Of a DNA stretch of 64,000 nucleotides, positions 34,350 through 46,330 are shown piece after piece. Position numbers and translations under genes: made by a program. The stretch comes from Nitrospira sp. (GTDB lineage Bacteria; Nitrospirota; Nitrospiria; Nitrospirales; Nitrospiraceae). Numbering within the stretch: the stretch's first letter is position 1; each line of letters opens with the position of its first letter. Location: positions 464,522 to 528,521 of the forward strand of contig JACOEM010000002.1 in the NCBI GenBank assembly GCA_024998565.1, read 5' to 3'. A model generated the notes under the pieces. It did not search any database. It was given only the letters and a program-made list of their open reading frames with translations, and was not told the DNA's origin.

Positions 34350-35834
34350 ATGACAGGTTCCCAGTCAGAGCTCCATCACCCGCTTCATAAGCAGGTCGCC
34401 CGGGCTATTCGTGCGCGGAGGCTCCTGCAACCGGGGCAGAAGGTCCTGGTGGCCGTGTCCGGGGGGCCGGACTCGGTGGCGCTGCTCTCCATTCTGCACC
34501 AGCTTGCACCGGCCTGGAATTTTTCGCTGACCGTCGTCCATTGCAACTACGGGTTGCGGGGCGCCGAATCCGACGGGGATGCCTCGTTTGTCGCGGCACT
34601 CTGCCGTCGCCTCGAACTTCCGTGTCATATCAGACGGCTCACGGTAGACCGCAGTGGAACAGGGGAGTCGAGCTCATTGCAGGCGCGAGCCCGGGAGTCT
34701 CGCTATCGGCTGTTTCGTGACGTGGTGGCCGAACTCGGCGCAGATCGTGTGGCGCTCGGGCATACGGCGGATGACCAGGCCGAAACCGTGCTCTTGCGGA
34801 TGTTGCGCGGGGCCGGTTTGCGAGGATTGGCCGGCATGCCGCATATCCGGGAGAGCCTATTCGTTCGGCCGCTCCTCAGTCGTTCGCGTCAGGAGATCCT
34901 GGCCTATCTCCAGGCCGTGGGATTGTCCTATCGGACCGACTCCAGCAACGCCAAATCGATCTATCTTCGCAATCGTGTCCGGCACGAATTGCTCCCGGTG
35001 ATGCAGTCGTTAGCCCCGGCTGCAGCCCGGATCCTGGCGCGCCAGGCTGATCTCCTACGGGACGATGATCGGCTGCTGGATGCGTTGGCCGCACACCGTC
35101 TCGAGCGGACCATTCGGAGCCGCGATTCGGCTACGATCGTGCTCGATCGTACAGTGTTGCTCAAACAGCCGCCGGCCCTACAGCGCCGGATTCTCCGTCA
35201 GGCGATCCAGGCGGTGGCGCCGTCAACCGGCGCGCCGCGAAGCGATGTCCTGCTGTCGATGTTGGCATCACTGGCCTCACATTCGGGAGGCATCTGGAAC
35301 GCGGGTGCTGCGACGGTGGCCTGCGAACAGGATCAGGTGAGGTTGACGGCGGTCTCCCCAGTGGCTCCGACGGGTGGGACAGTTCTTCAACCGATTCATA
35401 CGGCTTCAGTCCCCGATGTTGTGACGATAGCCGCTCTCCCTTCGGCCGTTTCCTGGCCATTGACGGGAGCGGTGATTCGTCTGCGCGCGGTGACGCGCGA
35501 GCGGGGATTGGTCCTCCTGGAGAAGCCATCGTCTTCCGTGGCTCTGCTGGATGCCGACCGATTGTCGTGGCCGCTGACGATTCGCCCCTGGCGCCACGGG
35601 GATTGGTTTTTTCCGACCGGCATGGCGGGGCGACGAAAGAAATTGCAAGATTACTTCACAGATGCAAAACTGGGTCGGTCTATGCGAGAACGGATCCCAC
35701 TGGTGTTGTCGGGTGAGGGCATCGCCTGGATCGTCGGGCAGCGGGTCGATGCCCGGTTTGCCGCCACCGGTTCGACCATCCGATTTGTCCTGGCCCGTGT
35801 CACGCAGCCTCTACGCCGGAAAGGAGTCTCCTAG
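34350..35834 (+). CDS. tilS: tRNA(Ile)-lysidine synthase
   Basis: This 494-residue protein has the PP-loop SGGPDSVALL near residue 35, HCNYGLRGAESDGD and HTADDQAETVLLRMLRGAGLRGLAGM, followed by the C-terminal TilS domains (PWRHGDWFFPTGMAGRRKKLQDYF). It modifies the CAU anticodon of tRNA-Ile2 to read AUA. It is followed directly by hpt, a pair conserved in many bacteria together with ftsH. Confidence 0.96.
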   Translation: MTGSQSELHHPLHKQVARAIRARRLLQPGQKVLVAVSGGPDSVALLSILHQLAPAWNFSLTVVHCNYGLRGAESDGDASFVAALCRRLELPCHIRRLTVDRSGTGESSSLQARARESRYRLFRDVVAELGADRVALGHTADDQAETVLLRMLRGAGLRGLAGMPHIRESLFVRPLLSRSRQEILAYLQAVGLSYRTDSSNAKSIYLRNRVRHELLPVMQSLAPAAARILARQADLLRDDDRLLDALAAHRLERTIRSRDSATIVLDRTVLLKQPPALQRRILRQAIQAVAPSTGAPRSDVLLSMLASLASHSGGIWNAGAATVACEQDQVRLTAVSPVAPTGGTVLQPIHTASVPDVVTIAALPSAVSWPLTGAVIRLRAVTRERGLVLLEKPSSSVALLDADRLSWPLTIRPWRHGDWFFPTGMAGRRKKLQDYFTDAKLGRSMRERIPLVLSGEGIAWIVGQRVDARFAATGSTIRFVLARVTQPLRRKGVS

Positions 35835-35836
35835 GA

Positions 35837-36388
35837 ATGGAACGCATTTTTGGTCGCCCCATTGTGACGCAAGAGCAGATGCGGACTCGCATCCGTGAAC
35901 TCGGCCGGCAAATTGCGTCTGATTATGCCGGAAAAGATCTCGTGCTGGTCGGGGTGCTCAAGGGCGCATATGCCTTCTATGCCGATCTGGCGCGGGCCAT
36001 CCGGATTCCGATGCGGGTGGAGTTTATCGTGGTGACCAGTTATGGCGCCGGCAAGAAAAGTTCCGGCAAGGTCAAGCTGGTGTCGGACCTGACCGAGCCC
36101 ATTGCGGGCAAAGACGTGTTGCTGGTGGAGGATATCGTCGATTCCGGCCTGACGGTGCAATATCTCATGAAGACATTATCCCGTCGAAAGCCCCGATCGT
36201 TGAAGGTCTGCACGCTGCTGAGCAAGCCCGATCGTCGAACCGTCGAGGTGGATCTCGAGTACGTGGGATTCAAGATCCCGAATAAATTTGTGGTCGGGTA
36301 CGGCCTCGACTATCGGCAGGAGTATCGCAACCTGCCGTACCTTGCGGCGCTCGATCAGGGGGATGAACAGGAGCAGGAGTCTGCATGA
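35837..36388 (+). CDS. hpt: hypoxanthine phosphoribosyltransferase
   Basis: This 183-residue purine salvage enzyme has the PRPP loop VLLVEDIVDSGLT near residue 97, an LVGVLKGAYAFYADL first loop, and FVVGYGLDYRQEYRNLPY near the C-terminus. It starts two bases after tilS and lies 88 bases before ftsH, giving the widespread tilS-hpt-ftsH order. Confidence 0.97.
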   Translation: MERIFGRPIVTQEQMRTRIRELGRQIASDYAGKDLVLVGVLKGAYAFYADLARAIRIPMRVEFIVVTSYGAGKKSSGKVKLVSDLTEPIAGKDVLLVEDIVDSGLTVQYLMKTLSRRKPRSLKVCTLLSKPDRRTVEVDLEYVGFKIPNKFVVGYGLDYRQEYRNLPYLAALDQGDEQEQESA

Positions 36389-36476
36389 AAGGTTGTTCCC
36401 CCTGCGGAACGTATGGTAACATTCTGCAGGGTTAGCTAATTTTTCGGTCTGCCTAATATCCTCAAAGGAGAGGTGG

Positions 36477-38291
<1,815 letters not shown>

Positions 38292-38307
38292 GCTCTGTAT
38301 CGCTGTT

Positions 38308-38341
38308 GTCGCAGGGGCTTCATTCGTGTTGCCCCTGCGAC
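38308..38341 (+). promoter_or_regulatory. perfect hairpin between ftsH and folP
   Basis: GTCGCAGGGGC (38308-38318) and GCCCCTGCGAC (38331-38341) form an 11-base-pair stem with a 12-base loop. It begins 17 bases after the ftsH stop. No T-run follows, so it is more likely an mRNA-stabilising or processing structure, or a rho-dependent end, than an intrinsic terminator. Confidence 0.55.
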
Positions 38342-38489
38342 GACGGCGCTTCCTATACAATTCGTGCCACGGGTCGGGAAGCCGCTCCTATACATGACCG
38401 CCGTCGGTTTGATTTCCCTCCCGCAGGTGCGTTATGTCGCAGACTGATGTCCTGTTCCTGATCCGGAAGAGAGAAGGACCTGCCTGATT

Positions 38490-39380
38490 GTGACCACGAC
38501 CTCATCCTCAAGCCCTCTCCTCTTAACTGCTGGCTCTCGGACGTTCAGTTTTGAATCAGGTCCACTCCTCATGGGGGTGCTCAACGTCACCCCCGATTCA
38601 TTTTCAGACGGCGGTGCCTATCTCACGGTCGAGCATGCCCTGCAGCACGCCAGACAGATGCAGGCCGAAGGTGCCGATATCATCGACATCGGCGCTGAGT
38701 CTTCAAGGCCAGGGGCTCAACCGATCGACGAAACAGAAGAATTACGTCGCCTCCTTCCTGTCCTGGAAGCGGTCCATGACGCAGTGCCGCTTCCTATTTC
38801 CGTTGATACGACTAAAGCCGCGGTGGCCCGTCGAGCGATTCGTGCCGGTGCCACCATCGTGAATGACATTAGCGCCTTGCGCGGTGACCCCTTGATGGGC
38901 TCGCTGGTGGCTGAAACCGGCGCGGCCGTGGTGTTGATGCACATGCAGGGGACTCCGCAATCTATGCAGCAGGCGCCACGGTACGGCCATGTCGTGGAAG
39001 AGGTGCTTGCATTCCTGCGCGAACGGGTGCAGGTCGCCATCGCTCACGGCATCAAGGGAAGTCAGATCGTCCTTGACCCCGGCTTCGGTTTTGGTAAGCT
39101 CCAAGAGCATAATCTTCAATTGCTCGCTGAGTTTGACGCCTTCACGAAGCTCGGTTATCCGGTTCTGGCAGGGGTCTCCCGTAAACAGTTTATCGGGAAC
39201 CTGACTCAACAGCCGGTGCAGGAACGGGGGTACGGCACCGCCGGCGCGGTGGCAGTGGCCGTCCTTAAAGGGGCCCGGATCATTCGTGTCCACGACGTGC
39301 GATCGATGCGAGATACCGTATCCGTCGTGTCAGCCATTTCCTGTCACGCGCGTTCTCATGTAGGGGTATCCAATGCGTAA
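38490..39380 (+). CDS. folP: dihydropteroate synthase
   Basis: This 296-residue enzyme of folate synthesis joins p-aminobenzoate to the pterin pyrophosphate. It shows [15 protein letters not shown] near residue 27, [11 protein letters not shown] near 66, and DPGFGFGK near 191. The start is a GTG at 38490. Its end overlaps glmM by eight bases. Confidence 0.97.
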   Translation: MTTTSSSSPLLLTAGSRTFSFESGPLLMGVLNVTPDSFSDGGAYLTVEHALQHARQMQAEGADIIDIGAESSRPGAQPIDETEELRRLLPVLEAVHDAVPLPISVDTTKAAVARRAIRAGATIVNDISALRGDPLMGSLVAETGAAVVLMHMQGTPQSMQQAPRYGHVVEEVLAFLRERVQVAIAHGIKGSQIVLDPGFGFGKLQEHNLQLLAEFDAFTKLGYPVLAGVSRKQFIGNLTQQPVQERGYGTAGAVAVAVLKGARIIRVHDVRSMRDTVSVVSAISCHARSHVGVSNA

Positions 39381-40722
39381 ATTGTTCGGCACAGACGGTG
39401 TTCGCGGGGTGGCCAACCTCGAACCGATGACCAGTGAAATCGCCATGCAATTGGGGCGCGCGGCCGCCCATATTTTCATGCGGCGCGCAGGCCGACACCA
39501 GGTGGTCATCGGAAAGGACACGCGGTTGTCGGGATACATGTTGGAATCGGCGCTGACATCCGGGATCTGTTCCATGGGAGTCGACGTACTTCTAGTCGGG
39601 CCTTTGCCCACCCCGGCGATTGCCTTCCTCACGCGAAGTCTGCGGGCGGACGCCGGCGTCGTGATCTCTGCGTCGCATAATCCTTATCAGGACAACGGGA
39701 TCAAGTTTTTTTCCAACGAGGGATTCAAGCTGCCTGATGAGCTAGAGGCGCGCATCGAACAGCTGATCATTTCCGACGAGATCAAACATCTTCGCCCGAC
39801 GGCGGACGCGATCGGAAAGGCCTATCGTATCGATGATGCCGAAGGCCGGTATATTGAATTCGTCAAACGCTCGCTTCCCAGAGATCTCGATTTTCAGGGG
39901 ATCAAGCTGGTGGTGGACTGTGCCAACGGTGCCGCGTATAAGGTCGCTCCAGCCGTTTTCCGCGAACTCGGCGCAGAAATTGAAGTGATCGCAAATACTC
40001 CGGATGGAATGAACATCAATGACGGCTGCGGAGCCGTGCATCCGGAGCGCTTGCAGGAGGCCGTGCGTCGGCATGGCGCCCATATCGGTATTGCGCTGGA
40101 CGGGGACGCCGACCGGGCCATTTTTGTCTGTGAACAGGGAAAAATCATCGATGGCGACCATGTCATGGCCGCGCTGGGACTCGATTTGCACGCGCAGGGA
40201 CAACTTGCCTGCGCGACCGTGGTGGGAACCGTCATGAGTAATTTCGGACTGGAAATTGCCATGAAGAAGGCCGGAATCCAGCTGATGCGCACGCCCGTGG
40301 GAGACCGGTATCTCATGGAGCGGATGCTGGCCGACGGATACAACTTCGGAGGAGAACAATCCGGCCACTTTATTTTCCTGGACCACAACACCACGGGCGA
40401 TGGCTTGATCTCGGCGTTGCAGATTCTCTCGCTGATGAAGCGTACCGGGAAGCCGCTGTCTGAATTGGCGAAGGCGATGACTGCCGTCCCGCAGATTCTG
40501 TTGAACGTGAAAGTGAAGCATAAGCCGGATCTCAACCAAATCCCGGATATCCAGCAGGCTATTAAGTCCGCCGAAGTGACCCTGAACGGGAGCGGCCGTG
40601 TGCTTGTGCGGTATTCCGGCACCGAATCACTGCTCCGCATCATGGTTGAAGGCGAACGTGATTCCACCATCCGTGAGGTCGCCGATCATCTTGCGGAGAT
40701 CGTGCGTGCCCGCATCGGATAG
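39373..40722 (+). CDS. glmM: phosphoglucosamine mutase
   Basis: This 449-residue enzyme converts glucosamine-6-phosphate to glucosamine-1-phosphate for cell-wall precursors. The phosphoserine S101 lies in [16 protein letters not shown]. The magnesium loop is [11 protein letters not shown], the sugar loop is [10 protein letters not shown], and the phosphate-binding region is [16 protein letters not shown]. It is the usual partner downstream of ftsH-folP. Confidence 0.98.
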   Translation: MRKLFGTDGVRGVANLEPMTSEIAMQLGRAAAHIFMRRAGRHQVVIGKDTRLSGYMLESALTSGICSMGVDVLLVGPLPTPAIAFLTRSLRADAGVVISASHNPYQDNGIKFFSNEGFKLPDELEARIEQLIISDEIKHLRPTADAIGKAYRIDDAEGRYIEFVKRSLPRDLDFQGIKLVVDCANGAAYKVAPAVFRELGAEIEVIANTPDGMNINDGCGAVHPERLQEAVRRHGAHIGIALDGDADRAIFVCEQGKIIDGDHVMAALGLDLHAQGQLACATVVGTVMSNFGLEIAMKKAGIQLMRTPVGDRYLMERMLADGYNFGGEQSGHFIFLDHNTTGDGLISALQILSLMKRTGKPLSELAKAMTAVPQILLNVKVKHKPDLNQIPDIQQAIKSAEVTLNGSGRVLVRYSGTESLLRIMVEGERDSTIREVADHLAEIVRARIG

Positions 40723-40748
40723 CATCGGGCCGATGCCGTAGGCGCCGG

Positions 40749-43280
40749 ATGTTACCGACTCTTACGATCATCTTTGTGCTCGGCCTCGTTCTCGGTTCCT
40801 ACCTCACGTATTTTCCACTCAGCATCGCGATCGTCCTGCTGGCTTGTACTGCCGGCTGCGTGTGGCTGGAGCGTCAGCATCGCCTCACGTCACGACAGAG
40901 CAACGTGCTCCTGGCCTGTCTGTTCGGCGGATGTCTGTATTGGACCCTGTGTGCATCGTTTACTCCGCACGTGCTGCTGCAGGATAGTCCCCGTGCGCTT
41001 CCTGTCCGGTTGACCGGAACGATTGTGGAGGCCGTTCGCCATGCGCCGGGCCGTCTCACGGCTATGGTGCAGGTGACGGGCAGCGATGACCCCCAGTTGC
41101 CGATACCGTTTCACTTGCGTCTTACGTGGCGAGATCCGGACCGCGATCTCCTCCGCGGGTTGCAGATTCGTACTCGCATCCATGTCCATGCGCCCTCGGG
41201 AACTCTGAATCCGAGAGGATTCGACTATGCGGCCTATCTGGATGCGTTGGGTGTCGATGCCGTCGGATCGGTCTCAGGAGCCGGCGTCATCGAGGTGCTT
41301 GATCCAGACCGGGAGGCGCCGCTTCACCTGTTCGCCTCCCTCATCGAAGAATGGCGCGGCCGGGTCAGAGCCGCCGCCGAGATGCTTCCCCAGCCCAGTC
41401 GGGGCCTGTTTCTCAGTTTGACCATCGGTGAACAGGGGTTTCTTGCACCGGAAGTCCGTGAATGGTTCATGACGACCGGGACGGTGCACATTCTCTCGAT
41501 CTCCGGCTCGCATCTCGGTCTCATCGCCTTGCTCTCGTTCGCATTGGTCAGGAAGGCGTGCCTGTTGCTGCCGTCCATACTTCTGCTGAGCCTTTCTCGG
41601 TGGCTCACGGCGACGAGACTGGCCGCGTTGCTGACACTGGTTCCAGTGCTGGCTTATACGGTGCTGGCCGGTGCGGAGACCGCCACGATTCGTAGTGCCA
41701 TCATGATCGCCGTTGCGCTCTGGACCGTATGGCTCGGCTCACCGCACTATCTCCTTCACGCACTCGCTGCCGCCGCCGGTCTGACGCTGTTGGTCCATCC
41801 TGCGGCGCTGTTCGATATTTCCTTTCAACTGTCTTACGTCTCGGTCTGGGCGCTGGCCCTGGCGCTGTCGCGCGAGACGCCTGTCGATGAATTGCCGCTT
41901 CCGAAGGAATCCCCTGCCGGACGGATGCGGTACTGGTTTCGCGAGTCGCTGCGACTGACGGCGTTGGTGACGCTTGCCACCGTGCCCCTGGTGGCCTGTT
42001 ACTTCAATCAAGTGTCATGGATGGGTTTGTTCGCGAATCTTCTCATGGTGCCCTTCGTCGGTTTCATCTTCTTGCCGACCAGTTTGTTGACGGCCGTCTG
42101 GGTGATTGTGACGCACAGCAGCACGCTCCCTGGCGCTGCGTTCATCGATTCGTTGGGGCAAGGGCTGATTGCTTCGACACATGTGCTGGCCGGTTTGCCG
42201 GGCGCGGAATGGTTCGTGGCCGCACCGACGATTCCCATGATGCTGCTGTTCTATGTGCTGGGGTGGGCGCTGTTGGCGGGGTGGCCGGCCCATGCTGCGC
42301 CGCTGCTCAGAAGGTCCATGGCCTCGGGCCTTGCTTGTATCCTGCTCTGGTGGCTTTGGTCTCCACGTCCCTTCGGTGGGGAGGAGATGGTGCGCGTGAC
42401 CTTCCTCGACGTGGGGCAGGGTGATAGTGCGGTCATCGAATTGCCCGATGGGACGGTCACGCTGATCGATGGAGGCGCGACCTATGAGCGGTTTGACATG
42501 GGGCGGAGTGTGGTGGCGCCTTTTCTGTGGAATCGAGGGATTCGACGCATCGATCATGTCATCGGGACACACCCGCAATTAGATCACGTCGGAGGGCTGG
42601 CCTGGATCCTGGCTCATTTTCAGGTAGAGAAATTCTGGACCAACGGGGCGGAGCGGCAGGAAGAATTCTGGCGCAGGATCGAGCGAGCGATGGTGCGGCG
42701 GAAGCTCGAAGCCGCGGTGGCGACGGAAGGCCGATTGATTTCCGAAGGACCTGTCTGCCGCATGGTGGTGCTCAATCCTCAGCCCAGGCCGGAGTCGTCA
42801 ATCTCCGCAAAGAGCGAGTCGCTGAACAACCTGTCGGTCGTCACTGAATTGGTCTGTCGCGAGCAGCGTGTCCTGTTTACGGGGGATATCGAACGGGAAG
42901 CCTTGACCCGTCTCACCCATTCCGGGAATTCCGCTCACATTGCCCTCTTGAAGGTTCCGCATCATGGGGCAAAGAGTTCGCTGGAGCGGAGGTGGCTTGA
43001 AACGATCAGGCCGGCCGTCGCCGTGGTGTCTGCCGGTCGACGCAATCCCTATGGTCATCCGGCCGGAGAGGTCTTGGCGGCCTATCAGGCGGTCGAGACG
43101 CAGATCTGGAGGACGGACCGGGATGGCGCCATCTGGGCCGAACTCGATCTCACTCGACAGCAACTCTCCATGCACAGCACCAGAGAATGGATACTGCAAC
43201 CCGCCCTGACCTCGGCGGACATATGGTCCGTGGAGCAGGACAATCTGCGCCGCTTATGGCGCCGTTGGAATTGGACGTAG
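40749..43280 (+). CDS. comEC: DNA internalization competence protein ComEC/Rec2
   Basis: This 843-residue protein has all three ComEC parts: an N-terminal membrane and OB-like region (DUF4131), the central multi-spanning Competence domain (SISGSHLGLIALL near residue 250, later a large helix bundle), and a C-terminal metallo-beta-lactamase domain (VGQGDSAVIELPDG, THPQLDHVGGL, KVPHHGAKSS). It would form the channel for single-stranded DNA uptake. A ComEA-like receptor is at 51447, so natural transformation is plausible. Confidence 0.95.
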   Translation: MLPTLTIIFVLGLVLGSYLTYFPLSIAIVLLACTAGCVWLERQHRLTSRQSNVLLACLFGGCLYWTLCASFTPHVLLQDSPRALPVRLTGTIVEAVRHAPGRLTAMVQVTGSDDPQLPIPFHLRLTWRDPDRDLLRGLQIRTRIHVHAPSGTLNPRGFDYAAYLDALGVDAVGSVSGAGVIEVLDPDREAPLHLFASLIEEWRGRVRAAAEMLPQPSRGLFLSLTIGEQGFLAPEVREWFMTTGTVHILSISGSHLGLIALLSFALVRKACLLLPSILLLSLSRWLTATRLAALLTLVPVLAYTVLAGAETATIRSAIMIAVALWTVWLGSPHYLLHALAAAAGLTLLVHPAALFDISFQLSYVSVWALALALSRETPVDELPLPKESPAGRMRYWFRESLRLTALVTLATVPLVACYFNQVSWMGLFANLLMVPFVGFIFLPTSLLTAVWVIVTHSSTLPGAAFIDSLGQGLIASTHVLAGLPGAEWFVAAPTIPMMLLFYVLGWALLAGWPAHAAPLLRRSMASGLACILLWWLWSPRPFGGEEMVRVTFLDVGQGDSAVIELPDGTVTLIDGGATYERFDMGRSVVAPFLWNRGIRRIDHVIGTHPQLDHVGGLAWILAHFQVEKFWTNGAERQEEFWRRIERAMVRRKLEAAVATEGRLISEGPVCRMVVLNPQPRPESSISAKSESLNNLSVVTELVCREQRVLFTGDIEREALTRLTHSGNSAHIALLKVPHHGAKSSLERRWLETIRPAVAVVSAGRRNPYGHPAGEVLAAYQAVETQIWRTDRDGAIWAELDLTRQQLSMHSTREWILQPALTSADIWSVEQDNLRRLWRRWNWT

Positions 43281-43709
43281 CCCAGGCGTGTTTGCTGTCG
43301 GCCGTTCATGCTCTCCGTGCCGTCACCGGTCATCTTCCCATCGCTCAACGATCTCCCTCCTGTGCAGATTTAGCCGTCTCGGATGGCAGCAGGCTGTCAA
43401 TTTTGCCGACAGGCAGGAAACGTATACCGCGTAAGTCGTCAATATTGTGTAAGAGCCCCCAGAGCATCGGCAGGGCATAGCACATGCAGACGTGCTGCAC
43501 TGTCCGGTCATGTTGTCTATCACAGGCCACAGCAGGTCGAATGGCATCCGTATTCTTGAGTCGGATACCGGAAGCAGCAAAGACTCGACTCGATGGGCTG
43601 AAGCAGTCAGGCGATACAGCCAAAAGCATGGTCCGTGCGATCCCCGGCCGGCGGTACATCAGACTGGGGGATTGATCCGGATGATTCTGGGAGAAAAAGC
43701 AGCAAGATC
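43281..43709. other. 429-base gap between comEC and the glycosyltransferase gene
   Basis: No convincing gene is seen. A 104-codon minus-strand frame (43345-43659) and short plus-strand frames exist, but they have no ribosome sites or recognisable motifs. I see no clear promoter, terminator or repeat. Confidence 0.5.
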
Positions 43710-44891
43710 ATGACGAAGCGTCTTTTGTTTCTGGCTCCTGCGCCGCCCTCCGACCGGCAGGGTGGGGGAGCCTTGCGCATGTTGCACCTGTTGCGGTTCC
43801 TGGGGAGTCGCTTTCAGGTGGATCTGATTGCTCCGGCGCTCGACGGCGCGGAGGATGCGCAACGACTGTTGAAGGATGTCTGCGCTGAGACGATGTTTGT
43901 TCCGCAGCAAGGGCCCGGTTTCCTCGATCGAATCGGCCAGGTGAGTCCCTATGTCAAAGATCGGGCGTTAGCTGCCGTCGTCCGTGAACGCCTGGCGAGC
44001 GGCCAATACGGGGCAGTGCACTTAGAAAAGCCCGCGATGATTCCCTATCTCCCGCCCCATGTGTCGGTGCCGGTGGTGCTGGATGTCTGGTCCTACAGCT
44101 CGACGAGTCCGTTGCGGATACTCAGGGGCGTAGGCGGAGCTACCGGTCGGTCGAGACAACTGGTCCGGCTCATCAAGGTGGGGATCTTCGACCGGTTCCG
44201 CTGGCCTATGGTACATTGTGTGACGGTCGTATCCGAAGAGGACCGAATCCGTTGCGAACGTGCCCATCCGGGCCAACGGGTGCTGGTGGTTCCCAACGGC
44301 GTCGATTGCCGGACGATCCTGCCCAAGCCGGATCATGCCGCTACGTCGCCTCTGTTGCTGTTCACAGGTGATATGGGGGCGGAACCGAATGTCGAAGCCG
44401 CGCTCTTCCTGGCCACGGAAGTGTTTCCTGCGATTCGACGGGATTTTCCCAAGGCGGAATTGCGCTTGGTCGGGAGGAACCCGGACCCACGCGTGCGCCG
44501 CTTAGCAGGATCGGGCGTCGAAGTGACCGGCGCGGTTCCCGACATGCAACTTCATCTGCGAGCCGCGACGATGTATGTCGCGCCTCTTTGTACCGGCACC
44601 GGGTCCCGGACAAAAATACTGGAGGCCATGGCGGCAGGGCTCCCGATCATCACCACGTCAGTCGGGATCGAAGGGATGAAGGTACAACCGGGGAGGGATT
44701 TGTTGGTGGCCGATCAGCCGGTCGACATGATTGAGTCGATCCACACCTTGCTGATGAGTCAGCCCGATCGCGAGCGGTTCGGCCATGCGGCGCGCCATAT
44801 GGCGGAGATCTGGTATGACTGGAGCCGCTGTCTCTGGCCCCTGGAGCCGCTCTATCAGAATCTTCTGATTCCGAAGGCCGTGGCCTGTTGA
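43710..44891 (+). CDS. GT4-type glycosyltransferase
   Basis: This 393-residue protein has the GT-B layout of family 4 glycosyltransferases. The N-terminal acceptor half starts RLLFLAPAPPSDRQGGGALRM. The C-terminal donor half has VVPNGVDCRTI, LLLFTGDMGAEPNVEAALFL, LRLVGRNPDPRVRRL, and PLCTGTGSRTKILEAMAAGLPII with the conserved glutamate. Donor and acceptor are unknown. The ATG at 43710 is chosen because the conserved fold begins three residues later; an upstream ATG at 43635 adds an unrelated stretch. Its neighbour, a DegT aminotransferase, suggests a surface-sugar role. Confidence 0.88.
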   Translation: MTKRLLFLAPAPPSDRQGGGALRMLHLLRFLGSRFQVDLIAPALDGAEDAQRLLKDVCAETMFVPQQGPGFLDRIGQVSPYVKDRALAAVVRERLASGQYGAVHLEKPAMIPYLPPHVSVPVVLDVWSYSSTSPLRILRGVGGATGRSRQLVRLIKVGIFDRFRWPMVHCVTVVSEEDRIRCERAHPGQRVLVVPNGVDCRTILPKPDHAATSPLLLFTGDMGAEPNVEAALFLATEVFPAIRRDFPKAELRLVGRNPDPRVRRLAGSGVEVTGAVPDMQLHLRAATMYVAPLCTGTGSRTKILEAMAAGLPIITTSVGIEGMKVQPGRDLLVADQPVDMIESIHTLLMSQPDRERFGHAARHMAEIWYDWSRCLWPLEPLYQNLLIPKAVAC

Positions 44892-45085
44892 GCGCTGCCA
44901 CCGGGCGGCTGCGAATCACATCCGGTGACAGCGCAACGGTCTCGCTACAACCCCAGTTCGGCGCGGCACGACAGGAATCTGTTGTGTTGTGCCGGAGCCT
45001 CCACGTAAAATTTCCCGCCGGCACGATTTCAGGCTCTGACTGCTCCCTGCTGGCCCGGCACGACAAGCGGCTCCTGACGCGATGA
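44888..45085 (+). CDS. possible 65-residue coupled small gene
   Basis: A frame starting with TTG overlaps the glycosyltransferase stop (TTGA) and ends with a TGA inside the ATGA at the aminotransferase start. It therefore fills the intergenic gap completely with two four-base overlaps. The product is small and basic and is not recognised. It lacks a ribosome site of its own. The double overlap could be chance, but it would explain how the aminotransferase, which also lacks a good ribosome site, is translated. Confidence 0.32.
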   Translation: MSAATGRLRITSGDSATVSLQPQFGAARQESVVLCRSLHVKFPAGTISGSDCSLLARHDKRLLTR

Positions 45086-46149
45086 CGATGATTCCGCATT
45101 CAAAACCTTCCCTGGGACAAGACGACATTCGTGCGGCGACCGAGGTGCTCCGATCCGGTCTGATCGCCGGGGGACCCGTCGTCGGGCAATTCGAGCGTGG
45201 CATGGCCGCGTATCTCGGGGTGCAGGGCGGGGTAGCGGTCAGCTCAGGCACGGTGGCCCTGGAGTTGGCATTGCGTGCCATAGGAGTCGGGCATGGCGAC
45301 AATGTCATCCTGCCCAGTTATGTCTGTCCGGCGCCCTGGCTGGCGGTCCAGCGAGTCGGTGCACAAGCCAGGATCGTCGATATCGATCCGGTGACCTACA
45401 ATCTGGATCCGCACAAAGTCCGCAAGGCCCGCACGTCACGCACTCGGGCGGTGATCGTGCCGCACCTGTTCGGGTTACCGGCTGATCTGACGGTGTTGGA
45501 ATCCCTCGGGATTCCACTGATCGAAGATTGTGCGCAGACCCTCGGTGCTATGGAACAGGGCCGCGCAGTCGGCAGCGTCGGTCTGCTCACGGTCTGCTCG
45601 TTCTACGCCACGAAACTGCTCTGCACCGGCGAGGGCGGCATGGTGCTGTCGAACGATGAGGCGTTGCTGGAGCGGGTGCGGGCACTTCGCGAGTACGATC
45701 AAGCGCCGTCACTCAATGCGGCGGCGTTCAACTGCAAGATGACGGATCTGCAAGCCGCGATCGGCGTCACGCAGCTCAACCAGCTGGGAGAATTTCTCGA
45801 GAAGCGAGCAGCGTTGGCCGCGGTCTATCGCGACAGCCTGCCTGCCGAACTCTTCACTCCGCCCTCGGTTCCGGCAGGACGAACCCATGTCTACTATCGA
45901 TTTGTCGTGCGGTTGCAGAAAGGGCTGCAGTCGTCCGATGAGTTCACGGCCTATCTCTCGCGTATGGCGCATCGAGGTCTGCAGTGCCGCAAGCCCGTCT
46001 TCCGGCCCTTGCATCGGTATCTCGAGTTGGCTGATTTTCCTGCCAGTGACGAGGCCGATGATGTCGCCATTTCGCTGCCGATTTATCCATCGTTGAGTGA
46101 CGATGATGTGAAGCTGGCAGCGCAGATCCTGCAGGAAGAGCTCCGGTAA
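45082..46149 (+). CDS. DegT/DnrJ/EryC1/StrS family aminotransferase
   Basis: This 355-residue PLP enzyme of the sugar aminotransferase family has [16 protein letters not shown] (PLP phosphate site), [10 protein letters not shown] (PLP-ring aspartate), and [19 protein letters not shown] with the internal aldimine lysine. Most members aminate nucleotide-linked keto-sugars for polysaccharides; some act as dehydratases. It sits after a GT4 glycosyltransferase. Confidence 0.92.
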   Translation: MTMIPHSKPSLGQDDIRAATEVLRSGLIAGGPVVGQFERGMAAYLGVQGGVAVSSGTVALELALRAIGVGHGDNVILPSYVCPAPWLAVQRVGAQARIVDIDPVTYNLDPHKVRKARTSRTRAVIVPHLFGLPADLTVLESLGIPLIEDCAQTLGAMEQGRAVGSVGLLTVCSFYATKLLCTGEGGMVLSNDEALLERVRALREYDQAPSLNAAAFNCKMTDLQAAIGVTQLNQLGEFLEKRAALAAVYRDSLPAELFTPPSVPAGRTHVYYRFVVRLQKGLQSSDEFTAYLSRMAHRGLQCRKPVFRPLHRYLELADFPASDEADDVAISLPIYPSLSDDDVKLAAQILQEELR

Positions 46150-46330
46150 CGCCGCCTTCGTATTGATCGCTCTCTCGACCGACCCGCGTGATCCGGCAGC
46201 GCGTATGGTTGGGCACTCTGCCATCATACCCTTGACCCGCGCCCTGCTGATCGTCATGATGGCACGATTTTTCGGTCGTCCTGAGATGACGGCAAATTCC
46301 TTCCCCCTTACGCAACCGGAGGACATGCCT

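Noticed and set aside
43345-43659. A 104-codon minus-strand frame in the gap after comEC.
   Set aside because: It has no ribosome site and no recognisable domain; it could be a relic, but evidence is too thin.
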